Source: an uncultured Collinsella sp. (lineage in GTDB: Bacteria > Actinomycetota > Coriobacteriia > Coriobacteriales > Coriobacteriaceae). From it: a DNA stretch of 14,185 nt. This document shows positions 1 through 7,526 of this stretch, piece by piece. Under the pieces are notes generated by a model. That model did no database searches, was not told the DNA's origin, and saw only the letters and a program-made list of their open reading frames with translations. Each line of letters starts with the position of its first letter. Within the stretch, counting starts at the first letter, position 1. Position numbers and translations under genes: made by a program. Location of the stretch: contig UQUG01000048.1 of NCBI GenBank assembly GCA_900544205.1, forward strand, positions 1 to 14,185, given 5' to 3'.

Positions 1-51
1 ATCGGACTTGGAGCCCATGATGATCCCGACAACCGGCTTCTGATCTGCCAT
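1..51 (-). CDS. purE: N5-carboxyaminoimidazole ribonucleotide mutase (PurE), N-terminal fragment
   Basis: Only the first 17 codons are present; the gene runs off the left edge. The visible residues include GIIMGSKSD, the hallmark N-terminal nucleotide-binding strand and loop of class I PurE, which converts N5-CAIR to CAIR in cytoplasmic purine synthesis. The ATG at 49-51 is preceded by a strong AGGAGG ribosome binding site on the minus strand (61-66), nine bases upstream, which fixes the start. It has its own leader and candidate promoter, so it is probably the first gene of its transcript rather than an extension of the GH31 transcript, which has a strong terminator at 278-322. Identification rests on one short but very characteristic motif. 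Confidence 0.88.
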   Translation of the reverse strand, partial: MADQKPVVGIIMGSKSD

Positions 52-80
52 AAACAAAGACCTCCTGTTGAGAGCGGTGA

Positions 81-143
81 CGCGGCGAATCCGCGACCCT
101 TAACTACTGAGAGTAGTATAGCTGCTCCCGTCCCTGCGGTCTG
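81..143 (-). promoter_or_regulatory. Candidate purE promoter and leader with two small dyads
   Basis: On the minus strand a TATACT -10-like hexamer lies at 115-120, with only a weak -35-like CAGACC at 138-143 (17-bp spacer). A short perfect dyad, ACTACT/AGTAGT (103-108 and 112-117), overlaps the -10 and the likely start point, so it could be an operator. The leader also has CGCGG/CCGCG arms (81-85 and 91-95) around five bases. The leader is only about 60 nt from these elements to the AGGAGG site, and I see no purine riboswitch. The promoter call is inference from position and hexamer match. Confidence 0.35.
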
Positions 144-146
144 CGT

Positions 147-234
147 GGTGCTTTGCGGGCGGGCCAGGCTTTATCTTCACTCCGGTTGCTTCGCAAAGTC
201 GTTCAGATAAAGCCTGGCCCGCCCGCAAAGCACC
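147..234. repeat. Long perfect palindrome A, 30-bp arms with 28-nt loop
   Basis: The arms at 147-176 and 205-234 are perfectly complementary over 30 bases. The loop (177-204), read on the minus strand, begins GAACGACTTTGCG and ends CAACCGGAGTGA. The same loop core occurs in the palindrome at 10185-10269 even though the two stems are unrelated in sequence. It lies between the GH31 terminator and the candidate purE promoter and has no T-run, so it is not a typical intrinsic terminator. A dispersed structured repeat or REP/MITE-like element is the most natural reading. I see no clear target duplication at its edges. Confidence 0.9.
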
Positions 235-274
235 CCTCGACCTACCGGGGATTGCCATGACGTACGTTAGCTGA
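231..274 (+). repeat. 44-bp dispersed repeat, copy 1
   Basis: This stretch aligns without gaps to 7134-7177, with 36 of 44 positions identical by my count. Shared blocks include CCATGACG and GCTGA. Its first four bases overlap the right arm of palindrome A. It lies between that palindrome and the GH31 terminator. It is too short and too frame-poor to be coding. It may be part of a larger intergenic repeat family. Confidence 0.6.
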
Positions 275-277
275 AAT

Positions 278-322
278 AAAAAAGCGTGCCCACCGTCCTT
301 GGGTGGGACGGCGGGCACGTTT
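278..322 (-). terminator. Intrinsic terminator of the GH31 gene
   Basis: Arms at 285-298 and 306-319 pair over 14 positions with one G-T wobble, enclosing a seven-base loop. Read on the minus strand, the hairpin is followed at once by six T residues (278-283 on the plus strand are A). It begins 19 bases past the GH31 stop codon, the expected place for Rho-independent termination, and separates the GH31 transcript from purE. Confidence 0.92.
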
Positions 323-340
323 GCTTAGTTGTCGCTGGGA

Positions 341-3300
341 CTACTCAGCCTTATTGCGACGGTGGAAGAAGGCACCGATCGCAGCGATGATGGCTCCAAG
401 GCCACCGACAGTCGCGACAGTTGCCGCCGTTTGATCGCCAGTAACGGGGATCGCCGAACCGTTCTTCTTGCCGCCCTGGGCCTTGTCGCCTGCGGGCTTG
501 CCCGCCTGGCTGCCGCCGTTCGAGCCATTGCCGGAACCCTGGTTGCCCGAACCGCCCTGGTTGCCGGAGTCGGCATCCTTAAGGCCCTCGATGGCCAGCT
601 TGAGCTGGTCATAAGCCGCCTGGAGCTGGGTGTCGGAAGCATTCTCATCACCCAAGACATCCTCGGCGTAGGTAATGGCATCCGTCAGGGCCTTGACGGA
701 CTCGGCCGTCTTTCCCTTGGTGTCAGTCTCCTTCGCCTGCTTGACCAGGGCCTTGAGCTGTTTCTTGGTCGGGTTCTCAACTGGGGTCACCGGGGTCTTC
801 TCGAGCGCGTCACGGGCATCCTCGAGCGCCTTGAGTGCCTGGTCGACCTCGTCCTGCGTGGCGTTCTCGTCGCTCAGGATGGCGCGGGCGCTCGCCAAGG
901 CGTTCTGGAACGCGGTCCAGGAAGCCTCGGTGTAGTCACTGGCCTTAAGGTCGCCGGCTGCAACCTCGGCATCAACCTTTTCAATCGCGGCAGTGAGGTC
1001 GTCCTTCGCCACCGGATCGGGAACGGCCGCACCGTAGAACTTGAGTTCCGCCATGCTGCAGTAGGCGTCAACGCTGCCACCGCCGGCGTGGAGCACCTTG
1101 ACGGTCACGTAGCGACCGCGCGCGGCACCAAAGCTCATCTGCTTCCAGTCGCCACGGTCGGTGAGCACGCGGCCGTCGTTGTCGAAGGTAAACGTACCCA
1201 TCGACGCGGCGGTGCCCATCTCATAACCGTCGGCGGTGTCGGAGACCAGCACCTCGGCCTCAAAGATATCGCCGTTCGTGCCGCCGTCCTGGCGCGGCAG
1301 GAACGTGACGTCGGTGAGATCGTAGTCGCGGCCCAGGTCGACGGTCAGGTGCTGGGGCATACCGGTCTTATAAGCATAGTCGCTGTGCCAGAGCGTCTGC
1401 TCATCGCCGTCAAGAGCGTTGACGGCGTTGCTGCCCTCATAGTCGGCCTCGCTCGAGAAGCCGGTCACCTTGACGTTCTCGCGGTTCTCGGGCGTGTTGA
1501 TGAGCTTCTTCTCATCAACGGGGCGCATCTTGAGGCCGTCGATTGCCTTTTCGATCTTGGTCGTAGCGTCTGCGACATCCTTCTTGCTATAGCTGCCCTG
1601 GCCGCCGTCGAGAAGCTTCTGAGCCGCCTCGACCGCAGCGGTGAGAGCTGCATAAGAATCCTTGGTGTAGACGGACTCGCTGTAGCCCGCGGCCTTGGAA
1701 AGCGCCGCCATGAGCGCAGAGGTGTCGACACCAGCCTTGACCTCGACCTCATAGGATGCGGTCTTGGAGGGGTCGAGCACTGACGCCACCGTGATCGTTG
1801 CCTTGCCGGCCTTGTTGGCACGCAAGTAGTAGTTCACGCTATCGCCGGCCTGAACAGCGGAGACGCTCACCACAGAGGAGTCGGAGCTCTCGACCGTCAC
1901 ATAGGGGTAGCCGGCGCTCTCGGGCGTGGCCTTAGCGTCGACGAGCGTAACGTCGCCCTCAAAGAACTCGGTCTGGTTCTTGCCCAGCTCGATACCCTCG
2001 ATGGCCTCGACACCCTGCGTGTAGTTGAAGTTGATCTCGCGCAGTGTGAGCATCTGGTCACCCGATGCCTCAAGCGGCGTGATCTCGACCTTAGTCGCCT
2101 TCTTGCCCTTGTTCTCGGCAGAGAGGCCAAAGGCGTAGCGAGCCTGGAAGGAATCGTACTCCCCACCCGCGAACTCCTGGGTCGAGCCATCCTCGAACGT
2201 CACGACGGCCTTGATCTTCTGCACGGTGCCGTTACCGCCGTCGCGGTTGACGACCTCAACGGCATCGAGCTTCGATGGTGTCTTAAAGGCAAATGTCATC
2301 GTGGTGGGAAGCTTCACGTAACTCGGAAGCTTGCCCTCGCTGTCCCAGTTGCCGCTCCAGTTCCACAGGAACTCAAAGCCGTTGTCGCCCTCATCGTTAT
2401 CGAACAGCGCGTTATAGCTCTTCTGCTGAATAAGCTTCTCGACGTTGGAACCGTCGTCGGTCGTGAGCTCGTCGTTGGTCATCGTGATGTTGAAGGCATC
2501 CTGACCGTACTCGGCAACCGTGGGCTGCGGAACGTCCGGCATCGTCACGGTACCGTCACTCGTAAACTCGAGCGCATCGCACGCCGGACCGATGAGCCAA
2601 GACGTCGAGGGCAGTTCAACCTTGCCGGCCGTCTTGGCCTTGAGTTTGAAGCTCGCCACCGCGCCAGTGACGTTGTAGAGCTTGCCGTCGCCGCGGTTGG
2701 CAAAGGCGAGGTTGATGGTCTGTGTGCCGTCCGCGAACTGGACCTTCTCGCGCGACAGGTTCTCCATGCCGGCGGTCGAACCATCCTGCGAGATGCTCTC
2801 GGACACAAACTCAAACTGGTCACTCTTAAAGTTGACGAGCGCGCCCAGGGCGTTGACGTTCTTGGCGTCGGCCGCATAGACATCGACGGTGATCTCATCG
2901 CCGGCATCGACCTCGGTCTTGCTCGGAATCACCGCGAGCTTGCCGGCGACCTTGCCTTTCTGCTTGGTGCCGCCATCAAGCCCCGCCATGGTAAACGAGT
3001 AGTCGTAGACATCATAGACCCCGTTGCCGTTGAGATCGGCAAAGTGGTCGCGAATCTGCGAGTCGAACGTCGAGGTATCGGGCTCGCGGTTCTCGAGACC
3101 CAGATAATTCTTCATGTTGGAAAAGTCGCCATCGGAGATCGTTGCCTTGTTGAGGTTGGAACCCACAGCAAAGCCGTCCGTACCATCGGCCTTGTAGATG
3201 GCGATCTCGGACGCGGAGAAGAAGTTACCAACCGAAGCGAGCGGCGTCATACGCACGTAGCGTGCGGCCACGGCGCCGTCGAACGTCACCGTTTTGCAGG

Positions 3301-6300
3301 CGGCGGAGCGCTCCCAATCGACCTCCTGGCTCGTCCAATGGACACCGTCGAGACTCGTCTCGATGCGCATCTTGGTCACAGTGCCGTTGCCGGCGTCGGT
3401 ACGCGGATAGTACTCGAGCTTGTCGAGCTTGTAGGCGCGGCCGTAGTCGACGGTGAGCGCCTTGCCCAGGTCGTTGCCGCCGGAGTGGAAGCCGCCGTCG
3501 CTCGTCTGGAACTCATGGTCGAAGGCGAGATCGGCCTTATGGCTGCCGTAGATCGAGCCCTCCCAGGTGATCTTCTCGGCCTCGGGCACGTTCCGCCATG
3601 GGTCGAGGGCGGAGTTCGCCGCGAGCACATCGCTCCAACGGGAGTAGCCCTCGGCGTTGCGCGAACGGATCTGGTAGGTGTGCTTGCTATTGTAGGCAAG
3701 ATCGGTATGCGTGAATTCCGCTGCATCGCCCACGGCGAACACGGTGCCATCGACCTTAAGGTCGTAGGAGGTAGCACCATCGACCTTTCCCCAGGTGAGC
3801 TTAATGCTCGTGGGAGTCGTGGCGTCCTCGGGGGCAGCAAGGTTCGCTGGTGCGGAGAGGTTCTCGTTGAGGCGGTCGGCCGCGAGCGTGGCGTCGGCGT
3901 TCACGAAACCGCCCAGCTCGAGCGTCTGCTCCGCTGCAGCGACATCGGTCTTCGCAAACTTGACGTAGACCTTGGGGTTCGTGGTGATCTTAGTGTCGTT
4001 GAAGCTCTCGCCCTTCTCGGCCTCGGTGCTGTCCGCATCGCTGCCGTAGTGGTTGAGGTTGGGGCTTTCGTTGTAGAAGTAGACCGCTTGGCCAGCCTCG
4101 GGGGTCGCGGCGTCGAAAGCCTCCTGTGAGTCGACCTCGGTCACGTTGAGCGCAGTGCCGCCATTCTTGGCGATGACGCTCGCAGGCTTGGCGGACACGT
4201 TGGCCACAAAGGTCGTGGTACGGTTGGAATCGTAACCACTATAGCTGCCCTGGGACGCCGCAGCGGTAAAGGTTGCGGTGCCGCCCGTGGCCTTGGAGCT
4301 AAAGACGGTACTCACATGGTCACCGTAAGAGATATTGTCGATCGTGCCGTAGGCATTGTCCTCAGTCGTTTTGTTCTCGATGGAGGAGCCGTCGTCCTCG
4401 TACTGCGTGAAGCTGCCCTCACCCTCGGTGGCGAAGAACTCGACGATACGCTGGCTGCGGTCAGTGCCCTTGGTGTTGGTCTCGGTCACAGCCTCGGGGT
4501 TGTTGTTCTCGGCATACATCGGCACGATGGAATTGGCCTTTACAAAGAGCGGCAGCTTCCAGAGCGGAGCATCGTAGTTGTTGAGGACCTGGCCGCCGCG
4601 GTACTGCTTACCCGAGAAGTAGTCGATCCAGATGGTGGGATTATCATCGGTGCCGTAGTTGGGAAGGTAGATGCCGTTGCGAACGTCATTGCCCTTGTCA
4701 TCTGCCTGGGTATCCTGATACACCGGCGCAACCAGGAAATTCTCACCGAACATATACTGGTACTGCGTCGAAGTGCTCGCGGCGTACTCGGAGTTGTCGG
4801 AGAGCAGCATGGCGCGGATCATGGGCAGGCCGGTATCGCCGTTACCCGTATCGATGTTGGCCGCCGAAGCCGCACTCGTGTAGATATAGGGCATGAGCTG
4901 CGCTTTGAGCTTGAGGTAGAAGCGCGAGATGCCCGTGTAGGGATCGCCGTGCGTCATGGGCGACTTGCGGTAGGTGCCCCAGCCGTCCATGTCGAGCATA
5001 GAGGGCGTGAACGTCTTCCACTGGTAGTCGCGCGCGGAGATGATGGGGCTGCCACCAAAGATGCCGTCCATATCGGAGCCGATGTTGGGGTTGCCCGAGA
5101 GGCTCTGACCGATATACGTGGGGATGTGGAAGCGGATGTACTCCCAGTTGCCGCCGTACTGATCGCCGGTCCAGATGCCGCCAAAGCGCTGCGTGCCGGC
5201 CCAACCGTCAAGCGTGATGATGTTGGGGCGCTTGTTGGCGCCGGTCGTCACCGTATCGTAGGCCGTCTTGATGCCGTTGAGGCCAAAGGAGTAGCCAGAG
5301 CCCACCCAAGCGACGTCGGTCTTGAGGGTGGTAATGCCGCCCGTCTTGACCTCGGCGTCGAAATCGCGAAGCAAATGCCACGGGGTCTCGGAGTTGCTGT
5401 CAGGCTCCAGGTTAGACTGGGTCCACAGACCCGTGCTCACACCCTTGGAGTTAGCATACTCGGTAAACTTCTTAAGGTTGTCGACGTTGGCACGCACGGC
5501 GTTGAGGCGCTCGGCTGAACTCGTTCCGTCGGAGTTGACGCCGCCGGTCTTGTAATAACCGTTCTGGCCATAGCCGGCACCGTATCCGTCGTTCGGCAGG
5601 AACCAGCCGAGCGGCATGTCGTTGTCCTCGTAGTCATCGATAACCCGCTGGGCGGAGAATTGGCGGTCGAAATCGGTCGCCTTCATGTTCTCGGTATCGA
5701 CCGTGGGGCCCTCACCGTTGAGCGTCTCGGCCGCAAGCGTGCCGTCGAGCTTGTAGCCCGTCGCCATGCCAGACTCGTACTTAACGTCGCCCTCCTTGCT
5801 CGAGGACTTGCTGCCCTTGGTCTCCCACTTCTTCTGACCCGAGGTCGTTGACCAGCCATCACGGTTATAGGCATTCAGATGACCCAGGTAGAAACCGTAC
5901 TCGGGCAGCAGTACCGGATTACCGGTCACCTTGTAGTAGTCCTGCAGCATCTCGGTCGCCACGTTCGAGGCGCCCTCATTGGTCGCCACGAAGTAGTAGG
6001 CGTCGAACTCATTCTCGCTGTGCGAAGTCGTGACTGTTGATGCGTCCGTGGAACCGAAGTCGTAGGAACCCTCTGCAAACGTGTTTCGGAGCACGCCGTA
6101 ACCGTCACTCGTCCAGTAGAACGGGTTGGGCGAAGCAACGCCGCCATCGGTCCAGTTGTTGGTGTTGGAGATGGCGATAGTCTGGTTGGTGTGCAGGAAG
6201 CGGCCGTTCTGAGTACCGCCGCCAAAGAAGTTCTCGGACTTCTCCTTGGCGAGCGTCTGTACGGTGCCCTTCTTATCAAGGTCGAGGGACGCGGACTCGG

Positions 6301-6754
6301 AGACCACGACACGGTCGCCCGACTTGATGCTCATCTTGCCAGTCGCCTTGTCCAGGATCACGGTCGCCTTTCCACCGCTGATCTCGATAGTGTTGCCCTT
6401 GTCGGCAACCGTCGCACTCGGCTTGCTGTAGGTGTCCGAGGCATCGGGCTGGGCCTGGATCTTAGCCGTGTGGGACTTACTGCGCGGCGTTGCGTACTCG
6501 GAAAACTCACCCTTGGGATCAACGTTGTAACGGAAAATACCGTCCTCGAGGAACGTAATGCGGCCCTTGATGCCGCCGGCGAAATCGATGTCAACGACGT
6601 TCGAGGCAGACTGAGACACGGTCGCCGATTCGACGCCCTTGAGTGGCGTGGCAACCGCCTGCTGGGGACTGGCGAACACGAGCGTCGCTGCCGTGGCAAC
6701 GAGGACTGCGCTTCCCTTCACCCATCGTTTCGTAAAAATGGAATTCCTACGCAC
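341..6754 (-). CDS. Multimodular sortase-anchored GH31 glycosidase, probable alpha-N-acetylgalactosaminidase type
   Basis: A secreted, wall-anchored glycoside hydrolase of 2137 residues. The start is GTG (6752-6754), supported by AAAGGAGT just upstream; no better ATG lies nearby. Layout: signal peptide 1-35 (cleavage likely after AVA); GH31 N-terminal sandwich about 45-280; GH31 barrel about 280-650; C-terminal sandwiches including a YEDDGS-type DUF5110 segment to about 960; FN3 about 968-1050; F5/8C (CBM32-like) about 1055-1190; dockerin-like calcium loop 1240-1251; cohesin-like 1268-1405; second F5/8C-like 1415-1580; Ig-like 1582-1673; FIVAR 1675-1745; third F5/8C 1755-1910; two FIVAR repeats 1912-2060; Gly/Ser/Asn linker; IPVTGD sorting signal 2102-2107, membrane segment and HRRNKAE tail. 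Candidate nucleophile is D480 (LKTDVAWVG) and acid/base D531 (WTGDQYGG), matching GH31 spacing. The barrel, including SGNPNIGSDMDGIFGG (553-568), resembles GH31 alpha-GalNAcases of gut bacteria acting on mucin O-glycans; this specificity is inferred. Alternative: another alpha-glycosidase of family GH31. Confidence 0.93.
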   Translation of the reverse strand: MRRNSIFTKRWVKGSAVLVATAATLVFASPQQAVATPLKGVESATVSQSASNVVDIDFAGGIKGRITFLEDGIFRYNVDPKGEFSEYATPRSKSHTAKIQAQPDASDTYSKPSATVADKGNTIEISGGKATVILDKATGKMSIKSGDRVVVSESASLDLDKKGTVQTLAKEKSENFFGGGTQNGRFLHTNQTIAISNTNNWTDGGVASPNPFYWTSDGYGVLRNTFAEGSYDFGSTDASTVTTSHSENEFDAYYFVATNEGASNVATEMLQDYYKVTGNPVLLPEYGFYLGHLNAYNRDGWSTTSGQKKWETKGSKSSSKEGDVKYESGMATGYKLDGTLAAETLNGEGPTVDTENMKATDFDRQFSAQRVIDDYEDNDMPLGWFLPNDGYGAGYGQNGYYKTGGVNSDGTSSAERLNAVRANVDNLKKFTEYANSKGVSTGLWTQSNLEPDSNSETPWHLLRDFDAEVKTGGITTLKTDVAWVGSGYSFGLNGIKTAYDTVTTGANKRPNIITLDGWAGTQRFGGIWTGDQYGGNWEYIRFHIPTYIGQSLSGNPNIGSDMDGIFGGSPIISARDYQWKTFTPSMLDMDGWGTYRKSPMTHGDPYTGISRFYLKLKAQLMPYIYTSAASAANIDTGNGDTGLPMIRAMLLSDNSEYAASTSTQYQYMFGENFLVAPVYQDTQADDKGNDVRNGIYLPNYGTDDNPTIWIDYFSGKQYRGGQVLNNYDAPLWKLPLFVKANSIVPMYAENNNPEAVTETNTKGTDRSQRIVEFFATEGEGSFTQYEDDGSSIENKTTEDNAYGTIDNISYGDHVSTVFSSKATGGTATFTAAASQGSYSGYDSNRTTTFVANVSAKPASVIAKNGGTALNVTEVDSQEAFDAATPEAGQAVYFYNESPNLNHYGSDADSTEAEKGESFNDTKITTNPKVYVKFAKTDVAAAEQTLELGGFVNADATLAADRLNENLSAPANLAAPEDATTPTSIKLTWGKVDGATSYDLKVDGTVFAVGDAAEFTHTDLAYNSKHTYQIRSRNAEGYSRWSDVLAANSALDPWRNVPEAEKITWEGSIYGSHKADLAFDHEFQTSDGGFHSGGNDLGKALTVDYGRAYKLDKLEYYPRTDAGNGTVTKMRIETSLDGVHWTSQEVDWERSAACKTVTFDGAVAARYVRMTPLASVGNFFSASEIAIYKADGTDGFAVGSNLNKATISDGDFSNMKNYLGLENREPDTSTFDSQIRDHFADLNGNGVYDVYDYSFTMAGLDGGTKQKGKVAGKLAVIPSKTEVDAGDEITVDVYAADAKNVNALGALVNFKSDQFEFVSESISQDGSTAGMENLSREKVQFADGTQTINLAFANRGDGKLYNVTGAVASFKLKAKTAGKVELPSTSWLIGPACDALEFTSDGTVTMPDVPQPTVAEYGQDAFNITMTNDELTTDDGSNVEKLIQQKSYNALFDNDEGDNGFEFLWNWSGNWDSEGKLPSYVKLPTTMTFAFKTPSKLDAVEVVNRDGGNGTVQKIKAVVTFEDGSTQEFAGGEYDSFQARYAFGLSAENKGKKATKVEITPLEASGDQMLTLREINFNYTQGVEAIEGIELGKNQTEFFEGDVTLVDAKATPESAGYPYVTVESSDSSVVSVSAVQAGDSVNYYLRANKAGKATITVASVLDPSKTASYEVEVKAGVDTSALMAALSKAAGYSESVYTKDSYAALTAAVEAAQKLLDGGQGSYSKKDVADATTKIEKAIDGLKMRPVDEKKLINTPENRENVKVTGFSSEADYEGSNAVNALDGDEQTLWHSDYAYKTGMPQHLTVDLGRDYDLTDVTFLPRQDGGTNGDIFEAEVLVSDTADGYEMGTAASMGTFTFDNDGRVLTDRGDWKQMSFGAARGRYVTVKVLHAGGGSVDAYCSMAELKFYGAAVPDPVAKDDLTAAIEKVDAEVAAGDLKASDYTEASWTAFQNALASARAILSDENATQDEVDQALKALEDARDALEKTPVTPVENPTKKQLKALVKQAKETDTKGKTAESVKALTDAITYAEDVLGDENASDTQLQAAYDQLKLAIEGLKDADSGNQGGSGNQGSGNGSNGGSQAGKPAGDKAQGGKKNGSAIPVTGDQTAATVATVGGLGAIIAAIGAFFHRRNKAE

Positions 6755-6880
6755 CTGGACTCCTTTCCTCCGACATGCGGAAGTGTCGCGGACGCGCGCC
6801 CCGCAGCATGGGCGAACGCATCAAACGGGGGGTGTTCGGTACATTCCGTACAATTGGCCCACCCGTTACCAAGGGGTCAA

Positions 6881-7081
6881 CTGGTAGTAACCAGATAGCC
6901 ACCTATAAGGTTGAACCAGCATACGTGAGCAGTTGCGCAAATTAAGTTTGGAATTCTCCCAGCGGTATAAAAATGAACGTAGATGGCGAAGTGGGTCTAA
7001 TCAACCATACCAATTGGTTCTCCAGCCAGATACCACTTAAGCATAGTTTTACTGTTTAACTGGTATTATATAACCAATACC
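6881..7081. promoter_or_regulatory. Cluster of TGGT/ACCA dyads upstream of the GH31 gene
   Basis: Three dyads sharing TGGT/ACCA half-sites lie in the GH31 upstream region: CTGGT-AGTA-ACCAG at 6881-6894; ACCAATTGGT at 7009-7018, nested in AACCA/TGGTT at 7003-7019; and GGTATT/AATACC at 7062-7067 and 7076-7081. The recurrence suggests operator sites for a dimeric regulator such as a LacI- or GntR-type protein, which would fit substrate-controlled expression of a glycosidase. No regulator gene is in the window, so the protein is unknown. The interval from 6755 to 7210 holds no gene that I can support. Confidence 0.4.
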
Positions 7082-7093
7082 TTTCCTCGGAAA
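7065..7093 (-). promoter_or_regulatory. Candidate GH31 promoter
   Basis: The minus strand carries a perfect TATAAT at 7065-7070. Seventeen bases upstream is a weak -35-like TTTCCG (7088-7093). The -10 lies inside the GGTATT/AATACC dyad, so a repressor bound there would block RNA polymerase. If used, it gives an untranslated leader of about 300 nt before the GTG start, which is long. A closer promoter could have been missed, so confidence is low. Confidence 0.35.
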
Positions 7094-7133
7094 ACGGGCT
7101 TCGCGAATTATCCTGAGGGAAAGTCGTAGCCGC

Positions 7134-7177
7134 CACCCCGCGACCCACCGGGAATATCCATGACGCACGGTGGCTGA
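7134..7177 (+). repeat. 44-bp dispersed repeat, copy 2
   Basis: This matches 231-274 without gaps at 36 of 44 positions. It is preceded by an imperfect inverted repeat (about 7081-7090 with 7112-7123), just as copy 1 is preceded by palindrome A, so the repeat may normally travel next to a hairpin. No reading frame supports coding. The two copies flank the GH31 gene and its control region in direct orientation. Confidence 0.6.
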
Positions 7178-7210
7178 TTTGATTTGAAATAGGAGGTTGT
7201 TGGAGGGTGG

Positions 7211-7414
7211 TGGACAGTTAGTTCAGATACGTATATTTTGGCGGTGCTAATTGGCGCTAACAAACTGGTTTTAAGTCGCTTTAGATCTAATAATAGGTCT
7301 TTCTCGCTATTGCCCGCGCGGCCTTGTCGGTCCAGACTATCAAAAATAGCTCAATTGTGCCCAAATTGGCCTCCACACGTCCTCTGAAAAATACGTATCT
7401 GAACTAACTGTCCA
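7211..7414. mobile_element. MITE-like element, 204 bp with 24-bp perfect terminal inverted repeats
   Basis: The ends at 7211-7234 and 7391-7414 are perfect inverted copies over 24 bases, starting TGGACAGTTAGTTCAG. The interior of about 156 bp is AT-richer than the flanks, holds no credible reading frame and contains a small TTAGATCTAA palindrome (7281-7290). Short size, perfect termini and no coding fit a non-autonomous element mobilised in trans by a transposase with matching ends. None is present here. I could not define a target-site duplication. The perfect ends suggest recent activity or selection. A deleted insertion sequence that kept only its ends is the main alternative. Confidence 0.7.
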
Positions 7415-7434
7415 AGAGGAATGTCCACAGATAG

Positions 7435-7473
7435 AAAAAGGCTCTGGCGGACCTCCGAATCACCAGAGCCTTT
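7435..7473 (-). terminator. Intrinsic terminator of the toxin-antitoxin operon
   Basis: An 11-bp perfect stem (7437-7447 with 7463-7473) encloses a 15-base loop. Read on the minus strand it ends in a run of five T residues (7435-7439). It lies about 54 bases past the toxin stop codon and ends just before the MITE-like element. Confidence 0.85.
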
Positions 7474-7526
7474 CAAAACTCGCACACCTGAAGCACATCG
7501 CTGCATTCCTGTTTTCGCCCATGAAG

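Noticed and set aside
52..120. A purine riboswitch in the purE leader
   Set aside because: The leader is too short and lacks the conserved three-way junction bases; only two small dyads are visible.
329..1783. A 484-codon plus-strand open frame opposite the GH31 3' end, and similar frames at 3044-4129 and 4316-5518
   Set aside because: These are antisense shadows of a well-supported GH31 reading frame. They have no ribosome binding site or recognisable domain.
7211..7414. A CRISPR array or tRNA gene in the AT-rich gap
   Set aside because: There is only one pair of inverted, not direct, repeats, and no cloverleaf-like folding or regular spacers.
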